In this document: piece by piece, positions 50,683 through 58,964 of the stretch
How positions within the stretch are numbered: the first letter of the stretch is position 1
How the letters are laid out: the number at the start of each line of letters is the position of its first letter
Assembly: GCF_036541335.1 (NCBI RefSeq)
Contig: NZ_JAZHBO010000001.1
Location: forward strand, 496,001 to 560,000
Source: Aquilutibacter rugosus
GTDB lineage: Bacteria; Pseudomonadota; Gammaproteobacteria; Xanthomonadales; Xanthomonadaceae
DNA: 64,000 nt
Reading direction: 5' to 3'
Position numbers and translations under genes: made by a program
Notes under the pieces: generated by a model
Told to the model about the DNA's origin: nothing
The model's input: the letters and a program-made list of their open reading frames with translations, nothing else
Databases searched by the model: none

Positions 50683-53600
50683 GCCTCGCCCTCCATGCCC
50701 GACAACAACGCGTCGGCCGCTTCAATCAGTTCCAGGTCGAAACGCTCGTGCCAGATGCCACCGCGTGGGCCTGCATCTGCTTCGCCGATGCCGCGCGCAA
50801 ACACATAGATCGCACCACCCAAGTGAGCTTGCGGATCATAGTCCGCACCCAATCGGTCGCGCAGCAATCGATGCAGCACCAAGGTGTAAAGGAAGGCCTG
50901 CATCCAGTAGCCGCCGGGATTGCGCATCGCCAGCGTGTCGATGCGCTGGTGACTAAAGTTAGCGGGATCTCCGTCGAGTACGTTGCTCTTGTAGTCGAGC
51001 ACGAAGTACTGCCCCTCGTGTTCAAACACCAAGTCGGCGGAGCCCTTAAGGAATCCCTGCATGTGCACCGCGCCGATAAAGTCCAGAACGCGCTGCCAAT
51101 CCTCGGCGTGACCGAACTCTCCGGCATTGCGTAGCGCATCGATGCGATTCCTGATGACTCCACGTGCACCCGCATCCGTGCGAATACTCAAATGAAAATC
51201 CAACTCGCGCCGAATTGCCCTACCCGACAGATTGCCAAGCGTCACCGATGAGCCCTCGAGCAGGGGGACATCGGCGATCTGCCACAGCCACACCAGCATC
51301 GCGTCCTTGAACTGGGATTCCGTCATGGCTTCGAGCTGACGCGGCGTCAATCGGAACGACTCGAACTCCATCGCCGAATCCAGCGAACGTACCATTCGAT
51401 CCTCATCGGGCTGGGGCAGAGCCAACTCCAGCGTCTTGTGCAGCAGATTGCCGATCTGTTCGCCACGGATCGCCCACAGGCCATCGCGACGATCCGCCGC
51501 GGTCTCCAGCTCAATCGCAGAACCGGACTCCAACATATCGGTTGCAGCCTCATCCGCGGCGGGACGATTCTCCAGTTCGATATCCAGCGACTCGGTGCGA
51601 CGCTTTGCATGCTTGTTCAACGCGCTAAAGCTATGCGCCCGAATCAGGCGATCCGCAATCTCGGGATGCTCGACAACACGATCACCGACGACGGACACAG
51701 AATTGCTCCCTTTAACCTGCAGTGGCACATGGCGACGATTCATTTGCGCCTGCAACTCTTTGTGTACAGCAACCTCGGAGCTGGACACAATCTTGAGATT
51801 CTGCAAGCGCCGAGCCAAGGCTCCGCCTTTCGGCTCCTTCTTCGGAGTAGCCTTCTTCTTTTTCGAAGGCGGCTCTTCCTCGGACACATCCTCTGAGGGA
51901 ACATATCCGAACAGATGACATTCGATCGACGCACGCGTCATGGCGACGTAGAGCAACCGATAGTCCTCATCAAACTTGGACTGCGTGAACTCGTCCTTTT
52001 CCGAATCACTAAAGACGGGACGGTAGGTGAACGTGCCGGGGATCCGAACTAAGGGCGTCTCATTGGCATTGGCCCTTGCCGGATTGGTATCCCATGCCGA
52101 AGGCAAAAGCACATATGGGAACTCCAGACCCTTACTGGCATGCACGGTCATGATCCGCACCTTGCCGCCCTCGGACTCCATTCTGCGGCTTCGACTTCTG
52201 TCATCCGGGCTGTCGTTCTCAAACCGCTGCCGACGCATCCATCCGATTAGCGATTCCATCGCGGCGCCCTGCGCCAACTGCACTTGCAGCAACTCGGCCA
52301 GATGCAACAGGTCCGTATGCAGCCGATCAAAGTCACCGCGCTGCGACAACTTCGCGTGATTGGCGGTCAGAAACGCCTCGACCATACCGAGCACCCCGCG
52401 CTCATGCAGCAGTCGATTCCACTGCGACGCCTGCAGCAGGAATGCATCCTGATCGGCGTCGGTCAGCTGGTGCACCGTGGCAGCGGTGTAGCCGAAGAGT
52501 CGCGACAACAGAAGCGCACGCAAGCGCTGCGGATTCGACGGATAGATGGCAGAAGCGAGAAGCAGCTGCAACTCGGTAGCCCATGGTGATTCGAATACCG
52601 ATACGCCGCGACCGACAACACTGGATACGCCGACCTTTCTCAGCGCCTTCTGCAGGCGGATCGCCTCTGCATGTTTGTTGACCAGAATGGCGAGATCATC
52701 GGGTGTGATCGGCTTTCCGTCTGTGTCGCTGCGGGAGTGGAGCAGATCCACTACCAGACCTGCACAAGCCGCCGCGACTTTTGCGCGGATCGGCCCGACC
52801 CGCGTCTCGGCGACGCCGCTGATATCGTGGATATGCAACGCAGGACGACCAATCGGCTGATGCCGCTCCGGATCGTCGATGGGTTCAAATACAAATTCGG
52901 ACCGGCTACCAAAGCTCGCGTTGTCGCCGGCGTGAAACCAATTCAGCGCCCCAATGTACTCGGGGACAGAACGGTAGTTGTCAGTCAGCAGCAGACGATT
53001 GTCTTTGGCCTTGGAGACCGCATCGGAATACACCTCGATGTCGCTGCCACGGAACCGATAAATAGACTGTTTCGGATCGCCGACCATTCCAAGGACACCG
53101 CGTTCCTTACCGTCCTCATCACGATAGATGCGATCGAGAATCTCGTACTGCACCGCATCGGTGTCCTGAAACTCGTCGATCAGTGCAACGGGCCAGCGCG
53201 CGAACAGTCGATCCGCAAGATCGGCAGCACCTGCATTGTCAGCTTGCAACGCCTTGTGAACACCGAGCAATAGATCATCGAAGGTTCGAACGCGTAGCGA
53301 CTCCTTGAGATTCTCTATCTGTACACGCAGCTTCTGAACCAGTTCGACAACCGGCTTGGCGGCGTTGGCCTCGGCAATCTTACCGAGGATAACCACCGCA
53401 TCGAAACGCTCGGCTCCTGGAACCGTTTGGTCTACCTTATGACTCCCCTTATGGAGAAGTGCATGCGGGCCGCTGATCGTTGCCGCATTCCTGGACTCAG
53501 AGAACACCCACGGCGCTCCTGACCGAAATCTCTCGAGGCTCGCGTCAATGCTGTCGCGGATCTCGATAGCCGAAGCGATAAACCTCAAATTCTTATCTCT

Positions 53601-54329
53601 CAGAAGCTTGCTAGCGGTCTCCGCCAGGGCCAGGATCGAGTCTCTACCATGCTGTGCCAGTGCCTTGGCGTAATCCTCGGGCACGCAGTATTCGCGCTTG
53701 GGTTGCAGAAACGGCTTCAGCCGATTCATCAGCTTTTCACGCGTAAGAATCTCCTGCTCCTGCAGCCTTTGCGTGTAGTCGCGGTCTTTCTGCAACTCAC
53801 GCCAGAGCGCATTCATGGCGCGATCTTGCAGATCACCCGATTCGATCATCTGCCGCGGCAGATAATCCTGACCGGTTAACAAGGGCTCCTCGCTGAGAAT
53901 ATCGGCACACAAGGCATGTAAAGTGGTAATGGGTGCCGCGTCCATCTCGAGCCAGCAGCGCCGCAGATGGTTGATGTCAGCGCTGCGCAGTTCCGAACGC
54001 TCCGTCCAGCGAGCATCCAACCACTCATGCAGAGAGTCCCTGTTTGTAGGGGGCTGGTGATCTGCATATTGCAAGGCATCATCAATCCGCTGACGAACAC
54101 GCTGCCGCAATTCCTCGGCGGCGGCGACGGTAAACGTGGAGAGCAGCAGCTCTCCCGGCCGATGGCGCAACGGCTCACCGCCTGCGTCTCCAATCGGTGC
54201 ATCGCCTAACAACAGCCGCAGATACAGCACCGCAATCGTGAAGGTCTTACCGGTGCCGGCACTGGCTTCGATCAGTACGCGACGCGGTGCGCTGAGATTG
54301 ATATCCTGCCAACCACGAACTGCACTCAT
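50679..54329 (-). CDS. recB: Exodeoxyribonuclease V subunit beta
   Basis: A 1216-residue subunit. The helicase half has Walker A EASAGTGKTFTI, VALIDEFQDTDAVQY, GDPKQSIYRFRGSDI, TVHASKGLEFPYV and VAMTRASI. A Lys-rich linker (about 810-840) precedes the C-terminal nuclease with GSADLVFEHEGQYFVLDYKSN, the family's acidic-Lys catalytic motif. With RecC and RecD it degrades and unwinds DNA ends and loads RecA. The stop overlaps recD and the start overlaps recC, each by four bases (ATGA). Confidence 0.95.
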   Translation of the reverse strand: MSAVRGWQDINLSAPRRVLIEASAGTGKTFTIAVLYLRLLLGDAPIGDAGGEPLRHRPGELLLSTFTVAAAEELRQRVRQRIDDALQYADHQPPTNRDSLHEWLDARWTERSELRSADINHLRRCWLEMDAAPITTLHALCADILSEEPLLTGQDYLPRQMIESGDLQDRAMNALWRELQKDRDYTQRLQEQEILTREKLMNRLKPFLQPKREYCVPEDYAKALAQHGRDSILALAETASKLLRDKNLRFIASAIEIRDSIDASLERFRSGAPWVFSESRNAATISGPHALLHKGSHKVDQTVPGAERFDAVVILGKIAEANAAKPVVELVQKLRVQIENLKESLRVRTFDDLLLGVHKALQADNAGAADLADRLFARWPVALIDEFQDTDAVQYEILDRIYRDEDGKERGVLGMVGDPKQSIYRFRGSDIEVYSDAVSKAKDNRLLLTDNYRSVPEYIGALNWFHAGDNASFGSRSEFVFEPIDDPERHQPIGRPALHIHDISGVAETRVGPIRAKVAAACAGLVVDLLHSRSDTDGKPITPDDLAILVNKHAEAIRLQKALRKVGVSSVVGRGVSVFESPWATELQLLLASAIYPSNPQRLRALLLSRLFGYTAATVHQLTDADQDAFLLQASQWNRLLHERGVLGMVEAFLTANHAKLSQRGDFDRLHTDLLHLAELLQVQLAQGAAMESLIGWMRRQRFENDSPDDRSRSRRMESEGGKVRIMTVHASKGLEFPYVLLPSAWDTNPARANANETPLVRIPGTFTYRPVFSDSEKDEFTQSKFDEDYRLLYVAMTRASIECHLFGYVPSEDVSEEEPPSKKKKATPKKEPKGGALARRLQNLKIVSSSEVAVHKELQAQMNRRHVPLQVKGSNSVSVVGDRVVEHPEIADRLIRAHSFSALNKHAKRRTESLDIELENRPAADEAATDMLESGSAIELETAADRRDGLWAIRGEQIGNLLHKTLELALPQPDEDRMVRSLDSAMEFESFRLTPRQLEAMTESQFKDAMLVWLWQIADVPLLEGSSVTLGNLSGRAIRRELDFHLSIRTDAGARGVIRNRIDALRNAGEFGHAEDWQRVLDFIGAVHMQGFLKGSADLVFEHEGQYFVLDYKSNVLDGDPANFSHQRIDTLAMRNPGGYWMQAFLYTLVLHRLLRDRLGADYDPQAHLGGAIYVFARGIGEADAGPRGGIWHERFDLELIEAADALLSGMEGEA

Positions 54330-57300
54330 GCGACAGCCTCATCTAGCATGAGTAAATCCCGCAGTGCCCGGGCATCGTCCTGCACCTGTTCGACCAGCTC
54401 CTTGCTGTCATCATCGGACTCGCCAAACAATCCGTCGGCATCAGCCATCTGGCTATAAATGGTGTATGCGGACTCTCCGTTCCGATTGAAGCCGCCGTTC
54501 CAGGTTTCAGCCGCACTGCTGAAGAGAGAGGACAGCGAGGTCTTGGGTGCATAAAACCTTGGCGTCTGGATATTGGCATGACAGAACGCGAGCAGTTTGC
54601 CGAGCCTTTTGCGCAACGCCTCAAGCATCTGCTCGCGCTCCGTCTCATCGGCCTGCGCAAAGCGATCACACCAACGATTCCACCTTGTACTCAGTTCATG
54701 CTGAGAGGTTTCCGCGACGAGCATTGGTCGAACCTCTTGGTTTGCAGAGATCGTCAACCTGGCCAGTGCCCACTCAATAAGCGCCGGGATCAGCTCGCCG
54801 AAATGCATCCCCATCTTCTCTAGCTTGCCGTCCTTGTTGGATCGAAACGCGCAGACAACCAGCCAATGCGACTGCTCACCGCGAAGCAAGCCGTTGAGTC
54901 GGCCGCGCACCGTAAACGGTGGGCTCTCAAACTCGATGGCCAATGCGGGAAGCGCATGCAGTGGTTTGTTAAAGTCGGCATGCGCGGTTGCCATCTCTGC
55001 AACGGCGTCATTGGCCTGTTGCAGCGCCGCCTGCCACGCAAGTAGGCCTGCCTTACCGGGCGGCAACTTGCCGGAACCTTTCAGCCAGGGTGCCGGTTCA
55101 TCTTGCTCTAAGCGCTGTCCCATTAGCAGGGCGCGCACCAGAAACTGCGGGATGCGCTCAATAGGGCCGAACTCGGCGTCCAAGGGTTCCACATCGGTTT
55201 CGGCATCGCTCGGCATCTTATCGGCGAGCGCATCGGCACCGAACCTCGCCACCGTCTCGAACGGCGACCGGTAGTAGCGACGGACGTCATCGGGTCGGAT
55301 GATGCGATGCGGTGCTGCGAGACCGCGTGCCACGACTTGCTCAAACGTCTCAACGCCGGCAGCTGCATACCCGTCGCCGCGTTCCGACGAATATGCACCC
55401 TGCTCGGCGTTGTCTTGAATCGCGGGCGCAGGATCCAAAGGCTGATTAGCGGGTGCACGCGCATGCACCGGATGTTCAAAGAACCACGGTGCCACTTTAG
55501 TTCCGCCCATGGCATTGATCAGATCCTGCAACGGCAAGGCTGCATTCCGCACCGAACCGTCGCGCTCGCTGCGGCCCTGATAGCTCAGGTGCAATTGCTT
55601 GCGCGCCGACATCACGGCCTCGAGAAATGCATAGCGATCATCGACTGCGTACGGCCGATCACCGATGCGCGGATAGCGTCGCATCAGATCGAGGCCCTGG
55701 TCGCTGGCCTGCCGTGGGAAGTCTTTGTCGTTGAGCCCCAACACCGCGATAAACGCGTGCGGCAATCCGCGACGGCTGGCGAGATCGGCAAAGGTCATAC
55801 CGCCAAACAGTGGCTGCAGTTGTTCATCGACGCCGTCGAGATGCTGTTGCATCCAGACGCGAGCCAGTGCAAACGGCACCGGCTCGGGCAAGTGTGCAGC
55901 GGCGGTATGCATCTGTCCTAACAGCGGCGCCCAGCGCAACACCGGATCATAGGAATCCACCGCCGCAGGCACCGAGACGATCTTTTGGATCAGAGTGTCG
56001 AGCAGATCAATCCATTCGACCAAAGGCCGATCACGTTGGGACTCATCGCGAACTTTTCGCAATTCATCGACAATCTGCTGTAACGCACCTAACCACTCGG
56101 AAGGATCTGCACGCGAGTCAGCGATCGGCACAAAGGTCTGCTCGCCGAACTCCCAGCACGGCCGCTGATGAGGTTCATAGTGCGTCTCACCAATCAGGTA
56201 CTGCGCGATGAGTCGGTCAATGCCCCACTGCAGATGGTGGGTTGGTGAGCCTGCATCGTTTTCATCGAGACCCCATGCCACACCCAAAGTCGTCAGGGTA
56301 TCAGCAATGTCCTGGACGTGTTGTCCGATGAGGCCGAAATTGGCCTGCACGGATTCGGACTCGAGCAACTGCAGGAACTGCGACAAGCCAAACGGCGAGC
56401 TCAGCAAGTCCAACAAGCGCCCGACGGCGATAAAGAACGGATGCGTGGAGGCCAACGCGACATCGGCGACCTGATACGGCAACTGCCGTGGCCCGATGGT
56501 GGCAGCAGGCCCAAAAATGGCGGGCAAGTACGGCGCATAAGTGGCCATGCGCGGTGCCAGGATCAGCACATCGGACGGTTTCAGCGTTGGATTGCGGGCG
56601 AAGGCAGACCAGAGCGCATCGCGCAACACCTCGAGCTCGCGCATGGCAGTGACCGCACTGTGAACACGCAAGGAGAAATCCGCGCTGTCAGTGTCTACAT
56701 GCAACGCCTCGATATCGTTGGCACGGATGCTGTGCTGGACCGCATGCAGTCGGCTATTGGACTCGAGTTGCCGATCCTGATCCTTATCCTGATAAGCAGC
56801 AAGCGAATGCAATTCGAGATTCTCAAGTTGCATAAAGAAGTGCTGACCGAGGCGGCTCCACGACCGCAGCAGCGGATGCACGTTGGCCTGCAGATCGTTC
56901 TCGAGCAATTTCACTTGCTCGTAGTCATCGGCCTGCAGGGCATCGCGCCGATCGTGATACAAATGCGCGATGCCGGTCCAATGGACATCGGCCGGGTCGG
57001 GCAAGTACATAAACACGGGGCGATGCTTGGCGATGGCAGACCACACTGCGAGCTCTACCTGCGGCATGTGTGTGAAACCAAAGACATGCACCGGCGCCGA
57101 ATCGGATTCATCGACCAAGGCAGGCACGCCCTTGCGGTCGATCTCCTCTGCCAGTTTCTGCAGGAAGGCACCGCGATGCAAACCGTCTGCTGCCGCTAAC
57201 CGCCGCCACAATTCCGGCACGAACGACGGCGATACGGGCACGCCGGCAATCTGCGGCGAGGAATTGCGTTGCCAGTCACTCAGCCAGTCCGGCCGATAGA

Positions 57301-57769
57301 TCATGTACTCGGCGTAGAGCTGAGCTAGCCGCTGCGCCATGCCCCAGCGCCGAACCGCACGACCGGCCTCATTAGAGGAATCGCCGCCGAGGTACGCATC
57401 GAGCTGCGGATCTTTGATGCGACCCAGCTCCGAATAAATGCGAAACGGCAGCGCGGCAGACTCATAAGCGTCCATGCCCTGCGTGGCAGCGCCCAGGACG
57501 CGGCGGCCCAGTTTCTTGAAGTATGCGGACGGCAACAGGGTCTGAAGATCTGCAACGACGCCGCGCTGGCCATGACGTTGGCGGGCGCGAGCGAGCTCCA
57601 ACGGCAACCAGCGCCGCAGACCTGCATTGGCCACCACAACAATGCTTGGCACGAGCAAGGCCGTTTCATGTGCCGGGTTGAATTTAATCGAGCGGTCGAG
57701 ATCTGCAACCAGCCGCTCTACGCGACTGTCACGAAACTCATATAGACCCGCACCTGGCACCGATGACAT
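54326..57769 (-). CDS. recC: Exodeoxyribonuclease V subunit gamma
   Basis: A 1147-residue subunit with RecC features: a start-region LLVPSIVVVANAGLRRWL, LPLELARARQRHG, HVFGFTHMPQVEL, VLGLNDKDFPRQASDQGLDLM and an inactivated helicase/nuclease fold. RecC recognises the Chi sequence and channels the DNA strands. It is the first gene of the recCBD operon. The Chi octamer of this lineage cannot be deduced from the protein alone. Confidence 0.93.
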   Translation of the reverse strand: MSSVPGAGLYEFRDSRVERLVADLDRSIKFNPAHETALLVPSIVVVANAGLRRWLPLELARARQRHGQRGVVADLQTLLPSAYFKKLGRRVLGAATQGMDAYESAALPFRIYSELGRIKDPQLDAYLGGDSSNEAGRAVRRWGMAQRLAQLYAEYMIYRPDWLSDWQRNSSPQIAGVPVSPSFVPELWRRLAAADGLHRGAFLQKLAEEIDRKGVPALVDESDSAPVHVFGFTHMPQVELAVWSAIAKHRPVFMYLPDPADVHWTGIAHLYHDRRDALQADDYEQVKLLENDLQANVHPLLRSWSRLGQHFFMQLENLELHSLAAYQDKDQDRQLESNSRLHAVQHSIRANDIEALHVDTDSADFSLRVHSAVTAMRELEVLRDALWSAFARNPTLKPSDVLILAPRMATYAPYLPAIFGPAATIGPRQLPYQVADVALASTHPFFIAVGRLLDLLSSPFGLSQFLQLLESESVQANFGLIGQHVQDIADTLTTLGVAWGLDENDAGSPTHHLQWGIDRLIAQYLIGETHYEPHQRPCWEFGEQTFVPIADSRADPSEWLGALQQIVDELRKVRDESQRDRPLVEWIDLLDTLIQKIVSVPAAVDSYDPVLRWAPLLGQMHTAAAHLPEPVPFALARVWMQQHLDGVDEQLQPLFGGMTFADLASRRGLPHAFIAVLGLNDKDFPRQASDQGLDLMRRYPRIGDRPYAVDDRYAFLEAVMSARKQLHLSYQGRSERDGSVRNAALPLQDLINAMGGTKVAPWFFEHPVHARAPANQPLDPAPAIQDNAEQGAYSSERGDGYAAAGVETFEQVVARGLAAPHRIIRPDDVRRYYRSPFETVARFGADALADKMPSDAETDVEPLDAEFGPIERIPQFLVRALLMGQRLEQDEPAPWLKGSGKLPPGKAGLLAWQAALQQANDAVAEMATAHADFNKPLHALPALAIEFESPPFTVRGRLNGLLRGEQSHWLVVCAFRSNKDGKLEKMGMHFGELIPALIEWALARLTISANQEVRPMLVAETSQHELSTRWNRWCDRFAQADETEREQMLEALRKRLGKLLAFCHANIQTPRFYAPKTSLSSLFSSAAETWNGGFNRNGESAYTIYSQMADADGLFGESDDDSKELVEQVQDDARALRDLLMLDEAVA

Positions 57770-57846
57770 GCAACCCCTAAGGAAAAACGACCTGACCCTA
57801 ATAGATTAGGGCAGGCCGTTCGCAAGGAGTGAGACGAATTCGATAT

Positions 57847-58863
57847 TTACCAGACGACTTCGGCCATCGAGCAATTGAGGCCGGAGCCGATGCCCATCAG
57901 GGCCACGCGATCGCCCTTTTTGAGCTTGCCGGCTTCGCGCAGTTTGCTCAGCACGATTGGCACCGAGGCGGGACCGATATTGCCGTGCTCATGGAAAATC
58001 GTCATGACTTTGCGCGGATCGACACCCAGTGCCGCCGTAAACGACTTGGTGTGGACCTGCGAGACCTGGTGCACAACAAACTGATCGAGCTCTTCTGCCA
58101 CCCAACCCATGGCCTGACGTGCAGCGGCAAAGGTCTTTTCAGCGAGTTTGATGCCTTCGATCAGCAACATGCGGGTGTCGGTGACCATGCGATCCAGATT
58201 ACCGCGGCACAGCTTGTTCCATTCGGTCGCGGCACGCGTCACACCACCACGGTAGCGCGGCGCACCCGGCACCAGTTCGGCGCGCGCCATCACCATCGCG
58301 GCGGCACCCGAACCCAAAGTCAGCGTCGCGAGTTCGTTGCGGAAGTCTTCTTCTGTCGTGCCCTCGGCGTTGAGACGGTTGATGGTGTTCTCGTAGGCCA
58401 GGTCGGCGGTCTCGCCATCGACAATCAGTGCGTACTCGATCTCACCGCGCTCAATCATGCGCGCCGCAATGTCCATGCCATTGATGAAGGCCAGACAGGC
58501 ATTGGCGACGTCAAAGTTCTGACAGGTATCGCTCAGACCCAGGTTGCCGCTGACAATGGAGGCCGTGGACGGCTCCAGATAGTCACGCGACACCGAGGTG
58601 TTGATCAGCACACCGATGCGCGACGGATCGACACCGGCATCGGCCAGTGCCTTGATGCCGGCCAGAGTGGCGGCATCGGAGGCTTGCATGGGGCCATCCC
58701 AGAGGCGACGGGCCTTGATTCCGGCAATGTCACCCAGCACGTCGACCTTGATGCCCAGGCGATCCATGGTGGGACGCAGGCGCTCATTGATCTCGTCGGA
58801 ACTCAGGCTCTTGGGCGCATCAATATGGGCCAGGCCGGCGATGGCAACGTGTTGAAACAGCAT
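57847..58863 (-). CDS. oleA: OleA-type long-chain olefin biosynthesis condensing enzyme
   Basis: A 338-residue thiolase-fold enzyme closely matching Xanthomonas OleA along its length (MLFQHVAIAGLAHIDAP, GLINTSVSRDYLEPST-like, SGLNCSMAEVVW). The nucleophile is in NACLAF (Cys about 123) and the proposed general-base Glu in SRDYLEPST. It joins two fatty acyl-CoAs head-to-head to a 2-alkyl-3-ketoacid. The oleB, oleC and oleD genes that finish the olefin pathway are not in the window. KAS III is less likely because of the close OleA match. Confidence 0.9.
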   Translation of the reverse strand: MLFQHVAIAGLAHIDAPKSLSSDEINERLRPTMDRLGIKVDVLGDIAGIKARRLWDGPMQASDAATLAGIKALADAGVDPSRIGVLINTSVSRDYLEPSTASIVSGNLGLSDTCQNFDVANACLAFINGMDIAARMIERGEIEYALIVDGETADLAYENTINRLNAEGTTEEDFRNELATLTLGSGAAAMVMARAELVPGAPRYRGGVTRAATEWNKLCRGNLDRMVTDTRMLLIEGIKLAEKTFAAARQAMGWVAEELDQFVVHQVSQVHTKSFTAALGVDPRKVMTIFHEHGNIGPASVPIVLSKLREAGKLKKGDRVALMGIGSGLNCSMAEVVW

Positions 58864-58964
58864 GGGCAGATCTCAGTAAGTAGACGGCTATTTTATCGGA
58901 TATGCGGTCACTTTCCGAGAAAATCAAGGCGAGACGGCCATCCGTCCCGCCCTGAGCGCAATGC

